Assembly (NCBI RefSeq): GCF_002802875.1
Contig: NZ_PEBI01000001.1
Span: forward strand, 335,830-399,829
Reading direction: 5' to 3'
Origin: Bifidobacterium primatium
Lineage (GTDB): Bacteria > Actinomycetota > Actinomycetes > Actinomycetales > Bifidobacteriaceae
Length of the DNA: 64,000 nt
Shown in pieces: positions 56,431 through 64,000 of this stretch. Position 1 is the stretch's first letter, and each line of letters opens with the position of its first letter. The notes beneath the pieces are model-generated. The model saw nothing but the letters and a program-made list of their open reading frames with translations, had not been told where the DNA came from and searched no databases. The position numbers and the translations under genes were made by a program.

Positions 56431-57966
56431 CTAGCGCCACTCCTCCCTGGCGCTGCGGCCGGTGTCGGTGCCGGCGGCGCCATCATTGTCCATATTGTCG
56501 TCTGTATCGTCCCTGTCATCGCGCTCCGCGCCCTCGGCGCCGGAGCCGGCGTCCGGATTGAGGTCCGGCTTGCCGTCGGGGCATTCGTTCGCCCTACCAG
56601 ATGATACGGCATTCTTCGGAATCGCCACGGTGCGCGAATCATCGAGCTCCTCGCTGGTGGCATAGGTCTCGAGCCGGTTGTGCGCGTATTCGAGCTCGCG
56701 GCTCACCGCGGCGTCATGCACGCGCACGCGGGTGCTCGACCCCTTGGCGGCGCGCGGCATATGGTCGCTCACCGGCTTGACCACATGCTCGTTGAACGCC
56801 TCCACGCTCTTGACCATCGGCGACTTCTTCACCGGCGTCGGGTCGGAGAGCAACGGCGAGTCGATGAGCTCGTAGCGCTTGGTGTAGGCCTTGAAGATGG
56901 CCTGGAAGCTGGCCGTCAGCGGCAGGGCGAGGAACGCGCCAAGCGCGCCGAACACGGAGCCGAGCGCCAGTACGGCGAGGAAGGCGATGGCCGGGTTGAG
57001 GTCCATGGTTCGTTGCGAGATCGCCGGCGAGAGGATGAGGTTCTCGATCTGCTGGTACACGACGATGTAGATGAGCACGAACAGCGCGTATTTGATGCCG
57101 TTCGTGCCCCACGCGGAGACGACCGGCAGCGCGCCGCCGATATACGTGCCGACGGTGGGGATGAACTGCGATATGAGGCCGCAGAATATGGAGAGCGGCA
57201 GCCAGTACGGGATATCGAGGCTCATCATGAAGATGGACATGCAAACGCTGGAGATCGCCGCGAGGATGATGCGGCTGTACAGGAAGTTCGAGATCTGGTC
57301 CTGCACGACCGTCCACACCACGAGGAATCGCTCCTGGCTTTTCGGCGCGACCCACTGGCACAGGCTGCGACGCATGGCGGGGAACGCGGCGGAGATGTAG
57401 TACGTCACGAGCATGACGGTCATGATGCCGAGCAGGGCGTTGAGCAGCGAGAACGTGGTGCTCAGCGCACGGTTGGCGAAATCGGTGACGGTGCTCGTCT
57501 GGATGCTCTTGAACACCTCCATGCCCAGCGATTCCAGATCGAGCTTCGTGTGGAACTGCCGTTCGACGACGTCGACGATCTGCGAATACAGTCCCGGCAG
57601 GCTTTTGACCATGCCGACGAGCTGCTGGACGAACATGTTGCCGAACAGCGTGAGCAGCCCCGCGAGAATGACGACCAGCGAGACCAGGGTGACGCCCGAG
57701 GCCACGCCGCGTCGCCAGCCGTGACTGATGAGCCAACGCACCACCGGCTCGACGGCCAGGGCGATGAACATCGATATGACGATATAGAGGACTATCGAGC
57801 TGATCTTGTCCCACGTGTTCCACACGAAAATCGAGGCGAACACGGCGATCGCCGCATACAGCAGGCCCCTGCCGTACCATTCGGGGGGCCGCCGCGGATC
57901 GCCCTTGTCGGGGAACACCGCCGCGAGATCGAAACGTTCATCCTGCCGTTCACTCATAGACGCCAT
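56431..57966 (-). CDS. AI-2E family transporter (PerM-like permease)
   Basis: A 511-residue integral membrane protein. The family pattern is full: LLYAAIAVFASIFVW, a long periplasmic/coiled stretch (LVGMVKSLPGLYSQIVDVVERQF), LILAAISSVCMSIFMM, IFCGLISQFIPTVGTYIGGALPV, and the last helices VLALGSVFGALGAFLALPL. The hydrophilic C-tail of about 150 residues is charged and disordered. Despite the name most members have no proven AI-2 role; some are sodium/proton antiporters or envelope-linked. It is co-directional and contiguous with the GT2 gene. The start could be 57966 or 57957. Confidence 0.85.
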   Translation of the reverse strand: MASMSERQDERFDLAAVFPDKGDPRRPPEWYGRGLLYAAIAVFASIFVWNTWDKISSIVLYIVISMFIALAVEPVVRWLISHGWRRGVASGVTLVSLVVILAGLLTLFGNMFVQQLVGMVKSLPGLYSQIVDVVERQFHTKLDLESLGMEVFKSIQTSTVTDFANRALSTTFSLLNALLGIMTVMLVTYYISAAFPAMRRSLCQWVAPKSQERFLVVWTVVQDQISNFLYSRIILAAISSVCMSIFMMSLDIPYWLPLSIFCGLISQFIPTVGTYIGGALPVVSAWGTNGIKYALFVLIYIVVYQQIENLILSPAISQRTMDLNPAIAFLAVLALGSVFGALGAFLALPLTASFQAIFKAYTKRYELIDSPLLSDPTPVKKSPMVKSVEAFNEHVVKPVSDHMPRAAKGSSTRVRVHDAAVSRELEYAHNRLETYATSEELDDSRTVAIPKNAVSSGRANECPDGKPDLNPDAGSGAEGAERDDRDDTDDNMDNDGAAGTDTGRSAREEWR

Positions 57967-58020
57967 TATTCCCACGAGAGATGACAACGGCATCGCGGCC
58001 GGCGAACAGTCCCGCGCGAC

Positions 58021-58053
58021 CGCATGGGGAACGCATGGGGAACGCATGGGGAA
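58021..58053. repeat. 11-bp tandem repeat, three copies
   Basis: CGCATGGGGAA is repeated exactly at 58021, 58032 and 58043 between the divergent AI-2E and GT2 genes. A degenerate CATGCCGGGAA follows. The copy number could vary between strains and alter promoter spacing. Confidence 0.75.
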
Positions 58054-58112
58054 CATGCCGGGAACCGAACGCCGCCGATGTTCGAATCCTCGGCCCCGCG
58101 TATGGTTGAAGT

Positions 58113-59036
58113 GTGCTTACCGTTTCGATTGTGATTCCGGCATGGAATGAAGAAGAGCGAATCGCCGACTGCCTGCTCAACGCCACGCGGCAGACCGTGC
58201 GACCCCATGAAGTGATCGTGGTCAACAACCGATCCACCGACAACACCGCCGCCATCGTCGAGCAGTTCATCAGGGACCATCCCGACGACAACGTGATCCT
58301 GCTCGACCAGAACGACGAGCAGGGCCTGATTCCGACCCGCAACTACGGACTCAACCATGCGACCGGCGACATCCTCGGCCGGTTCGACGCCGACTGCATG
58401 ATCAAGCCCGACTGGGTGGAAGTCGTCACCGGAATCTTCACCGAGGACCCGTCCGCGATGGGCGCGACCGGACCGGTCATGTACTACGACATGCCGTCGC
58501 GCCGGTTCGGCCTCAAGGGCGACAACTCCATCCGCAAGCGCATCTACCGCGCCGACGGCGGCCAGCCGCTGCTGTTCGGTTCGAACATGGCGGTGCGCGC
58601 CAGCGCATGGCGCCAGATCGCCGACGAGGTGTGCCGGGACAAGGCCGACGTGATGCATGAGGACATCGACGTGTCGCTGCATCTGATCGGCAAGGGCCTC
58701 AAGACCGTGTACTCGCCGCGCATGATCGCCGGCATGAGCGCACGCCGCATGGATACGTCGCTGGGCTCGTTCCGCAACTACATGCGACGCTTCAAGAACA
58801 CGTTCGACGCCCATCCGCAGCATTGGCGCAAGCACAAGCCGGAGATCCTGTTCACGGCCATGTATCCGGTGATGCACATGTTCTACCCCGTGTGGCAGAA
58901 GGTGCTGGACACGGCCGACATCAATCCGGCCGAGGCCGCGTGGATCAACGAGCAGATGGAACTCGCCGAGAAGGAGGGCCGCGAACTCTACGATGAGACC
59001 CCCACCGACGAGGAATACGACGAGAAACACGAGTAG
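58113..59036 (+). CDS. GT2 family glycosyltransferase, soluble
   Basis: A 307-residue GT-A enzyme. VSIVIPAWNEEERIADCLLN opens the nucleotide-binding fold. VNNRSTDNT, the DXD in GRFDADCMIKPDWVE, the acceptor region and VMHEDIDVSLHL follow. No membrane span is seen; the C-terminus is charged. It probably decorates a cell-envelope glycan, as suggested by the divergent envelope genes. The start is GTG at 58113 with no clear Shine-Dalgarno sequence. A TATGGT -10-like box lies seven bases upstream, so a leaderless transcript is possible. A bidirectional terminator follows. Confidence 0.85.
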   Translation: MLTVSIVIPAWNEEERIADCLLNATRQTVRPHEVIVVNNRSTDNTAAIVEQFIRDHPDDNVILLDQNDEQGLIPTRNYGLNHATGDILGRFDADCMIKPDWVEVVTGIFTEDPSAMGATGPVMYYDMPSRRFGLKGDNSIRKRIYRADGGQPLLFGSNMAVRASAWRQIADEVCRDKADVMHEDIDVSLHLIGKGLKTVYSPRMIAGMSARRMDTSLGSFRNYMRRFKNTFDAHPQHWRKHKPEILFTAMYPVMHMFYPVWQKVLDTADINPAEAAWINEQMELAEKEGRELYDETPTDEEYDEKHE

Positions 59037-59064
59037 ACTCGGCGGTTCACCTGCTCATACGGCA

Positions 59065-59105
59065 AAGGCTCCCCGCGGTTTCTTCGCGGGGAGCCTTGTC
59101 TTTTA
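59065..59105. terminator. bidirectional terminator between GT2 and fucO
   Basis: AAGGCTCCCCGCG (59065-59077) pairs with CGCGGGGAGCCTT (59085-59097) and is followed by GTCTTTT. On the opposite strand the stem also serves the fucO gene, which converges here. Confidence 0.8.
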
Positions 59106-59132
59106 ATGGAATCCCTTAATGGAGCGCGGGCA

Positions 59133-60284
59133 TCACATGAGGCTCTTGTAGATGGCGAGGATGTCCTCCTCGGTGGCCTTGCGCGGGTTGCCCGGCGTGC
59201 ACACGTCGTTGAACGCGTCATGGGCCAGCGGCTCGAGGTCGGCCTCGGTGGCGCCCACCTCGCTGATGGTGGTCGGGTTCTTCAGGTCCACGGTCAGCTT
59301 GTGCACGGCCTGCACCGCGGCCTCGCGCACGGACTCGATGTCGGCCGTGTAGGCGTCGGCCACGCCGAACGCGTCGGCGATGTCGCGGAACTTCTCGCCC
59401 GTGTAGTCCTTGTTGTACTCCATGACCGGGGCCAGCAGGATGCCGTTGGCCACACCGTGGGCCACTCCCAGGCGGCCGCCCAGCGGGTGGGCCATGCCGT
59501 GCACCAGGCCGAGGCCGACGTTCGAGTAGGCCATGCCGGTGATGTAGGACGCGTAGGCCATCTGCTCGCCGGCCGGCACGTCGCCGTCGGCGCTCTTGGC
59601 GAGGTTCTTCGCGATCATGCGGATGGTCTGCATGGAAAGGCAGTCGGACAGGCTCCAGGCGCCCGGGGTGATGAAGCCCTCGATGGCGTGCGTCAGGGCG
59701 TCCAGGCCCGTGGCGACCTTGAGGCCGCGCGGCATGGAGTCGGTCAGGTCGGGGTCCACGAACGCGACGATCGGGATGTCGTGCGGGTCGACGGCCACGA
59801 ACTTGCGCTTGTTCTTCGTGTCGGTGATCACGTAGTTGATGGTCGTCTCGGAGGCGGTGCCGGCGGTGGTCGGCACGCCGAAGATCGGCACGCTCGGGTT
59901 CTTCGTGTCGGCCAGGCCCTCGAGCGAAAGCACGTCGCCGAACTCCGGGTTCGCGGTGATGATGCCGATGCCCTTGCAGGTGTCCTGCGGCGAGCCGCCG
60001 CCCAGGCCGATGAGGAAGTCGGCGCCGGAGGCCTTGAAGCGCAGCACGCCGTCCTGGATGCACTCGACCGGCGGGTTCGGCTTGACGTTGTCGAACACCT
60101 CGTACGGCAGGCCGGCGGCATCGAGCACGTCGGTGACCTTCTTCGCGGTGCCGGTCTCCAGCAGCACCGGATCGGTGACGATGAACGCCTTCTTGAAGCC
60201 GTGCTTCCTGGCGACCTCGGGGATCTCCTTGATCGCGCCGCGGCCGAAGTATGCCGTCTGGTTGAAAATCATCCTGTAGACCAT
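59133..60284 (-). CDS. fucO: iron-dependent alcohol dehydrogenase, lactaldehyde reductase (FucO) type
   Basis: A 383-residue group III alcohol dehydrogenase. The NAD motif is GLGGGSPQDTCKGI. The metal ligands lie in DALTHAIEGF, GLVHGMAHPLGGRLGVAHGVANG (His residues) and a preceding Asp. The order and YFGRGAIKEIPE start match FucO, which reduces lactaldehyde to 1,2-propanediol in fucose and rhamnose use by bifidobacteria and others. Codon use is strongly biased, as in a highly expressed gene. AAAGGAG lies before the ATG. A CG-centred palindrome overlaps the presumed start of transcription. Confidence 0.9.
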   Translation of the reverse strand: MVYRMIFNQTAYFGRGAIKEIPEVARKHGFKKAFIVTDPVLLETGTAKKVTDVLDAAGLPYEVFDNVKPNPPVECIQDGVLRFKASGADFLIGLGGGSPQDTCKGIGIITANPEFGDVLSLEGLADTKNPSVPIFGVPTTAGTASETTINYVITDTKNKRKFVAVDPHDIPIVAFVDPDLTDSMPRGLKVATGLDALTHAIEGFITPGAWSLSDCLSMQTIRMIAKNLAKSADGDVPAGEQMAYASYITGMAYSNVGLGLVHGMAHPLGGRLGVAHGVANGILLAPVMEYNKDYTGEKFRDIADAFGVADAYTADIESVREAAVQAVHKLTVDLKNPTTISEVGATEADLEPLAHDAFNDVCTPGNPRKATEEDILAIYKSLM

Positions 60285-60397
60285 GAGACGTTCTCCTTTG
60301 ACTTACCGTCTGTGTATTCAGTCTGTGTATTCGGTCAGGCAACCCCGTCATGGCGTTGCCAACGTTTTTATCGTACCGCCACTTGGAACGAAAACCC

Positions 60398-60420
60398 GTG
60401 AGCGCTCCCAAAATATTATA
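60398..60420 (-). promoter_or_regulatory. fucO promoter with LacI-type operator
   Basis: On the minus strand TATAAT (60420-60415) is followed after a few bases by TGGGAGCGCTCACG, whose core GAGCGCTC is perfect. The site would cover the transcription start. It matches the aldo/keto reductase site at 31920. The remaining gap to 60598 holds AT-rich short palindromes (TCCCTATATATGGGA at 60426) and no gene. Confidence 0.55.
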
Positions 60421-60605
60421 AAGAATCCCTATATATGGGACATATTGCAATCGATGACATTTTTAGGCCGCGATATCCCACATATCGTTCGCCCATAATG
60501 AATTCCATCCCACATCGTGACGACCCCATATCCCTCGCCCCATCGTCGCGACGACGACATCGGGCTTTGTTGTCAGATTTTGCTCCCCCTCCGGCCGAGA
60601 TATGG

Positions 60606-60639
60606 AAAATCCCCGGTCGGGCACTGCCCGCCGGGGATT
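60606..60639 (-). terminator. terminator after tRNA-Phe (left copy)
   Basis: Read on the minus strand, AATCCCCGG pairs with CCGGGGATT and is followed by TT. The hairpin begins five bases past the CCA end of tRNA-Phe. The fucO promoter region lies beyond. Confidence 0.75.
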
Positions 60640-60643
60640 CCGC

Positions 60644-60719
60644 TGGTGGCTCCGAACGGCGTCGATCCGTTGACCTAGCGATTTTCAGTCGCTCGCTCTA
60701 CCAACTGAGCTACAGAGCC
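60644..60719 (-). tRNA. tRNA-Phe (GAA), CCA encoded
   Basis: Acceptor GGCTCTG pairs with CGGAGCC. The anticodon stem AGCGA/TCGCT encloses the loop CTGAAAA with anticodon GAA. The D-arm AGCTCAGTTGGTAGAGC and a TTC-containing T-arm are normal. The gene encodes its own CCA end. Confidence 0.96.
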
Positions 60720-60764
60720 ATGAATAATGTAAAACCCGGCCAAACCGGGTTTCAATCATCCAAG

Positions 60765-60838
60765 CGACTCCGACCGGACTTGAACCGGCGACCTCCGCCG
60801 TGACAGGGCGGCGCTCTAACCAACTGAGCTACGGAGCC
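60765..60838 (-). tRNA. tRNA-Asp (GTC)
   Basis: Acceptor GGCTCCG pairs with CGGAGTC. The anticodon loop CTGTCAC carries GTC, and the T-loop is GTTCAAGTC. CCA is not encoded. It is the first tRNA of the Asp-Phe pair. A short AAACCCGG hairpin separates the two genes. Confidence 0.96.
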
Positions 60839-60868
60839 ATTCGTTGTCTATCAGCCTTGCGGCTGAAG

Positions 60869-60940
60869 TACCCCCGGAGAGAGTCGAACTCTCGTTGTCA
60901 GATTGAAAGTCTGATGTCCTAACCGTTAGACGACGGGGGC
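60869..60940 (-). tRNA. tRNA-Glu (TTC)
   Basis: Acceptor GCCCCCG pairs with CGGGGGT. The anticodon stem CAGAC/GTCTG-like loop holds CTTTCAA with anticodon TTC. The gene precedes the Asp-Phe pair on the same strand and is not part of the inverted duplication. Confidence 0.95.
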
Positions 60941-61066
60941 GAACAACTCGATTGATATTACGGGAGCGACCCACATCGCGCAACTCCCGGCGTGTCGCAG
61001 TTGTCCCATCTCACTAAAACGCTGCAATCCCAACGTTTTCCAAGCGCTCCACCACGCCCACTCAAC

Positions 61067-61335
61067 CAACAGGAACCGAAAACGTCCCGCAATTCCCATC
61101 CGTTCACACGCATATGACGAACAGGAACCAAGCATACCCACGCTTCCCGTCCGCCCACTCCCCCATAACCAACAGGAACCGAGACCAAGGTGCGGTTCCC
61201 TTTCGCCGCATGTCCCGCGACGAACAGGAACCGTACGTCTCGCCCGATTCCGTGTTGTCCGGCCATCGACGACGAAGGGGAACCGTACGTACGCAACGGT
61301 TCCCCTTGGTTGGACCACCCCGACGAACGGGAACG
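61067..61335. repeat. array of AACAGGAACCG units, 51-52 bp period
   Basis: The motif (A/G)GGAACC, usually within AACAGGAACCG, starts at 61071, 61123, 61174, 61226, 61278 and 61329. The steps are 52, 51, 52, 52 and 51 bases. Each unit has a partner TTCC placed 21-22 bases after the motif start, most clearly CGGTTCCC at 61193 and 61297, so the unit is a dyad. Units end in CGACG or similar. It fills the gap between tRNA-Glu and the end of trmB. The arms differ from those of the arrays near 4.8 and 42-44 kb. Confidence 0.7.
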
Positions 61336-61336
61336 G

Positions 61337-62197
61337 TCACACGGCGCGATAGGTGAAGTCGTGAATCACTCGACCAGCGTCGATGCCCTTCCTTTCGAAG
61401 TTGGTGAGCACACGGCCGTCGAACCGCTCCGATTCGACGAAGTCGGCGTGCGGCAGCTGCGCGGCCATGTCGGCGGTGCCCTTGCTCACGTGCTCGGTCG
61501 GCAGGCTCACGGTCACGCCGCCGACGTTCCCGAAGTCGTCGCGACCGTCCATCACCTCGTGCACATGCAGCGCATAGTCCTCGATGTCGGTGGCGATGCG
61601 CCACACGCCGCCCGCACGCAGCGCGCGATGCACCTCGGCGGCGAGCGCCGGCTGCACGATGCGGCGCTTGTGGTGCTTGGTCTTGGGCCACGGGTCGGGG
61701 AAGAACGTCCAGACCTCGGCGAACAGGCCGTCGGCGGCGGCCTTCATGAGGTCGGGCGCGTTGACCTCGCATACGCGCAGATTGCGCAGTTCGTATTTAC
61801 CGGCCTTGAGCAGCGCATGGGCCACTCCGGGCTTGTATACCTCGAGGGCGAGGAAGTTCACGTCGGGACGGGCCTGCGCGGCGGCGACGATGTTCTCGCC
61901 CTGGCCGGTGCCGATCTCGACGATCAGCGGATGGTCGTTGCCCCACGTACGCGCCGCGAAGTCGGCGTCGAACCGGAAGTCGAGTGCGATGGAGAGCTCG
62001 CGATGCTCGTATTCGGGCAGTTCGAGCAGATACTCCCCCGCGTAGGAGTCCCACGCCTTCTGGAGTCGCTTGTCGAGACGGGAGGAGCGGCGCACGAACG
62101 ACATGAGCTCGCGGCGGCGCCCCGGCCCGGCCGTTCCCGGCATCGCGCCTTCGACCGCGCGGTATTCGTCAGGTACGGTGTTCGTCGTCTCGCTCAT
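61337..62197 (-). CDS. trmB: tRNA (guanine-N7-)-methyltransferase
   Basis: A 286-residue SAM-dependent enzyme that makes m7G46 in tRNA. The SAM site is [18 protein letters not shown]. The family signature is [21 protein letters not shown], and the C-terminal TNFERKG is conserved. The N-terminal 60 residues are basic and extend the usual length (about 210-240). It lies between a tRNA cluster and galE on the same strand as the tRNA-Glu/Asp/Phe genes. Confidence 0.93.
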   Translation of the reverse strand: MSETTNTVPDEYRAVEGAMPGTAGPGRRRELMSFVRRSSRLDKRLQKAWDSYAGEYLLELPEYEHRELSIALDFRFDADFAARTWGNDHPLIVEIGTGQGENIVAAAQARPDVNFLALEVYKPGVAHALLKAGKYELRNLRVCEVNAPDLMKAAADGLFAEVWTFFPDPWPKTKHHKRRIVQPALAAEVHRALRAGGVWRIATDIEDYALHVHEVMDGRDDFGNVGGVTVSLPTEHVSKGTADMAAQLPHADFVESERFDGRVLTNFERKGIDAGRVIHDFTYRAV

Positions 62198-62273
62198 CGA
62201 TGCTCCGTTTCGCTTGTCGGGATTGGTATGTCATACGTTGTGTCTGACTACACGATACCGAAGGCATACGAAT

Positions 62274-62305
62274 ACGGGCCGTCCGGTGATATCCGGACGG
62301 CCCGT
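62274..62305. terminator. strong hairpin between galE and trmB
   Basis: ACGGGCCGTCCGG (62274-62286) pairs with CCGGACGGCCCGT (62293-62305). The stem is very GC-rich, with a six-base loop and no T run. It lies 33 bases past the galE stop. Confidence 0.65.
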
Positions 62306-62337
62306 GCATACGGAAGACGAGGACGAGGCGTCGAACG

Positions 62338-63351
62338 TCAGTCGGTCTGCTTCCAGTTCTCGACGTCGATGTGATGCTCGGGGTTGGCCTGCCATGCACG
62401 CCATGCGGATTCGACGATGTCCTCCACGTCGTACTTGGCGTGCCAGCCCATCTCCTCGTTGATGCGCTTCGGCGAACCGATCAGGTGCGGCGGGTCGCCG
62501 GCGCGGCGGCCCTGCACGTGCTCCTCGAACGGCAGGCCGGTGACCTTCTTGAGCTCGTCGACGATCTGGCGCACGGAGGTGCCTTCGCCGGTGCCGACGT
62601 TGAAGGCGTCGTACTTGCGCTCGTCACGGTCGAGGTACTTCAGGGCGGCGAGGTGGGCGTCGGCCAGGTCGGAGACGTGGATGTAGTCGCGCACGCAGGT
62701 GCCATCCGGGGTCGGGTAGTCGTCGCCGAAGATAAGCGGGGCCTTGCCCTTCTTCAGGCGGTCGAGCAGCATAGGGATGAGGTTGAGGATGGCCGGATCC
62801 TCGAGTTCGACGGGGCCGCAGCCGGCGACGTTGAAGTAGCGCAGGGCGCAGAAGCGGATGCCGTAGCGCTCCTCGCAGGCGCGGGCCATCCACTCGCCGA
62901 ACAGCTTGGTCTGACCGTACGGGTTGATGGGCAGCATCGGCACGACGTCCTCGGGCACCACGTCGACCGGCGGCACGCCGTAGGTGGCGGCGGAGGAGGA
63001 GAAGACGAGCTTGCGGGTCTTCTCGGACTTGCTCATGCCGGTGAGCACATTGAGCATGCCGCCGATGTTCTGCTGGTAGTACCACAGCGGCTTCTCCACG
63101 GACTCGCCGACCTGCTTGCGGGCGGCGAAGTGGATGACGGCGTCGACGTCCTCGGCGTCGAGAATCTCGGCGAGACGCTCGCCGGCGCCGGGCGCGGAGA
63201 TATCCATGCCGTACAGACGCGAGCCCTCGATGCGGGTGGGCTTGCCGTAGCTCAGATCGTCGACGACGACGACCTTCTCACCGGCCTGATGCAGGGCGTG
63301 GACCACATGTGCGCCGATATAGCCGCAGCCTCCAGTGACCAGAACAGTCAT
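62338..63351 (-). CDS. galE: UDP-glucose 4-epimerase
   Basis: A 337-residue extended SDR enzyme interconverting UDP-glucose and UDP-galactose, central to the bifidobacterial Leloir and lacto-N-biose pathways. The NAD motif is VTGGCGYIGAHVV. The catalytic Ser/Thr lies in FSSSAATYG and the Tyr-x3-Lys in INPYGQTKLFGE. The conserved ALRYFNVAGC and GTCVRDYIHVSDLADAH are present. GGAAGGAAC precedes the ATG at 63351. A good promoter lies upstream. Codon bias is strong. Confidence 0.95.
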   Translation of the reverse strand: MTVLVTGGCGYIGAHVVHALHQAGEKVVVVDDLSYGKPTRIEGSRLYGMDISAPGAGERLAEILDAEDVDAVIHFAARKQVGESVEKPLWYYQQNIGGMLNVLTGMSKSEKTRKLVFSSSAATYGVPPVDVVPEDVVPMLPINPYGQTKLFGEWMARACEERYGIRFCALRYFNVAGCGPVELEDPAILNLIPMLLDRLKKGKAPLIFGDDYPTPDGTCVRDYIHVSDLADAHLAALKYLDRDERKYDAFNVGTGEGTSVRQIVDELKKVTGLPFEEHVQGRRAGDPPHLIGSPKRINEEMGWHAKYDVEDIVESAWRAWQANPEHHIDVENWKQTD

Positions 63352-63469
63352 GGTGTTCCTTCCTATTACAATGAGCGAAGATCGTCGACATCGGCCCACT
63401 CGGTCATCGAGCGGCCGGATATCGAGATGTTAATTTTTGCTCGTTTTTGTTACTTTTTCTAACATCTTC

Positions 63470-63497
63470 AGTATAACGCAAATCCAGATGACGACAA
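63470..63497 (-). promoter_or_regulatory. galE promoter candidate
   Basis: On the minus strand TTGTCG (63497-63492), a 16-base spacer and TATACT (63475-63470) fit a housekeeping promoter. The leader to the galE start is about 115 bases, AT-rich, with poly-T/A runs. Confidence 0.6.
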
Positions 63498-63688
63498 CCC
63501 CGACATGGCGGGGCCTCGGCCATACAAAAATCGGCTTTGCGGGCCCACCGTTTCGCCAAACCGCCGATTTTGCTCCTCCACATATGCCAAAGACTCGCAA
63601 ATCCGCCAAAATTCACGGAATATCAACGATATTGAGGTCGCATATCCCACCGCAGAACACCTGCGACACGCCGAAGGCCACACCGAAG

Positions 63689-63716
63689 TTGCGTCATTCA
63701 CAGACCTGTGTAATAT
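63689..63716 (+). promoter_or_regulatory. promoter of the right tRNA-Asp/Phe pair
   Basis: TTGCGT (63689-63694), a 16-base spacer and TAATAT (63711-63716) lie 35 bases before tRNA-Asp. This sequence is outside the inverted repeat, so the right tRNA pair has its own promoter. The galE-tRNA gap also contains an AAAATCGGC/GCCGATTTT dyad at about 63526-63574. Confidence 0.6.
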
Positions 63717-63750
63717 ATACATTCGTTGCCTGCACAGCAGACAGCAAGAT

Positions 63751-63824
63751 GGCTCCGTAGCTCAGTTGGTTAGAGCGCCGCCCTGTCACGGCGGAGGTCG
63801 CCGGTTCAAGTCCGGTCGGAGTCG
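63751..63824 (+). tRNA. tRNA-Asp (GTC), second copy
   Basis: The sequence is identical to the copy at 60765-60838, including anticodon GTC and the same 3' flank. CCA is not encoded. Confidence 0.96.
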
Positions 63825-63869
63825 CTTGGATGATTGAAACCCGGTTTGGCCGGGTTTTACATTATTCAT

Positions 63870-63945
63870 GGCTCTGTAGCTCAGTTGGTAGAGCGAGCGA
63901 CTGAAAATCGCTAGGTCAACGGATCGACGCCGTTCGGAGCCACCA
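63870..63945 (+). tRNA. tRNA-Phe (GAA), second copy, CCA encoded
   Basis: Identical to the copy at 60644-60719, with anticodon GAA and encoded CCA. It is separated from tRNA-Asp by 45 bases containing an AAACCCGG/CCGGGTTT hairpin. Confidence 0.96.
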
Positions 63946-63949
63946 GCGG

Positions 63950-63983
63950 AATCCCCGGCGGGCAATGCCCGACCGGGGATTTT
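63950..63983 (+). terminator. terminator after tRNA-Phe (right copy)
   Basis: AATCCCCGG (63950-63958) pairs with CCGGGGATT (63973-63981), and TT follows. It is the same hairpin as in the left copy except for one loop base. Confidence 0.75.
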
Positions 63984-64000
63984 CCATATCGAGCCGGCCA

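Larger units (their letters stand above)
60599..60840. repeat. 242-bp inverted repeat, left copy (tRNA-Asp and tRNA-Phe with terminator)
   Basis: This segment is the reverse complement of 63749-63990, with one visible difference (60624 against 63965). It contains tRNA-Asp, a spacer hairpin, tRNA-Phe and the terminator. Sequence similarity stops sharply at both ends. Confidence 0.95.
63749..63990. repeat. 242-bp inverted repeat, right copy
   Basis: Reverse complement of 60599-60840, nearly perfect. The pair of copies faces inward with its promoters and frames a 2.9-kb segment with tRNA-Glu, trmB and galE. Confidence 0.95.

Noticed and set aside
60599-63990. An integrated element using the tRNA genes as attachment sites
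   Set aside because: The duplicated tRNA segments are inverted rather than direct repeats, and the enclosed genes are housekeeping (trmB, galE). No integrase is present.

Overview
The window is about 64 kb of GC-rich actinobacterial DNA. It most likely comes from a Bifidobacterium or close relative. The support is the gene content: a FolB-FolK fusion followed by a DUF3180 membrane protein behind tilS-hpt-ftsH-folE-folP, an EttA-type ABC-F protein with a TTG start, an FucO-type alcohol dehydrogenase, GalE, many PadR/LysR/AraC/XRE regulators, and LacI-type CG-centred palindromes in front of fermentation genes. No rRNA, integrase, transposase or cas gene is visible. The species assignment is inference from gene content.

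Layout. 1-17 kb: small metabolic genes and regulators. These are a lactate/malate-type dehydrogenase cut by the window edge, an AraC regulator, a glycerol dehydrogenase, a sugar O-acetyltransferase, a Tam-like methyltransferase, an N-terminally shortened MFS pump divergent from a LysR regulator, a FetAB-like ABC pair, a two-component system, a HhH-GPD glycosylase with a PadR regulator, an NADP-reductase-like protein, an Old Yellow Enzyme, an SDR and an ArsR regulator. 17-21 kb: a UvrA paralogue preceded by a cluster of DnaA-box-like 9-mers, then XRE-type fragments. 21.4-29.3 kb: a defence island with a complete type I restriction-modification operon (hsdR-hsdM-hsdS). It is followed by an overlapping AAA-ATPase/TOPRIM-like gene pair whose ribosome binding site lies inside a perfect 25-bp hairpin. 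29.5-41.4 kb: redox enzymes, an ABC ATPase, a YczE-like protein, two MFS exporters, a GT4 glycosyltransferase and ettA. 41.4-44.4 kb: a gene-poor stretch with two diverged copies of a regularly spaced palindromic array on either side of a DUF559-type nuclease gene. 44.4-63.4 kb: a TesB thioesterase, the folate/FtsH/TilS operon, a D-Ala-D-Ala carboxypeptidase, an envelope cluster (two GT2 glycosyltransferases and an AI-2E family permease), fucO, a tRNA cluster, trmB and galE. The tRNA-Asp/tRNA-Phe pair is present twice as a 242-bp inverted repeat around trmB-galE.

The most unusual content is non-coding. Three separate intergenic arrays of short dyads recur with fixed periods: 50-51 bp at 4784-4994, 61 bp at 41651-41930 and 43836-44200, and 51-52 bp at 61067-61335. 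A separate family of palindromic intergenic elements, with a GGTGC(C)/(G)GCACC boundary, occurs five times. A 95-bp tandem duplication carrying a GC-rich hairpin sits between the two genes of the FetAB operon. Two short operators are each shared by distant genes: TGTACrnnCGTACA (acetyltransferase and zinc alcohol dehydrogenase) and a TGTGnGCGCTCACA-like site (aldo/keto reductase and fucO).
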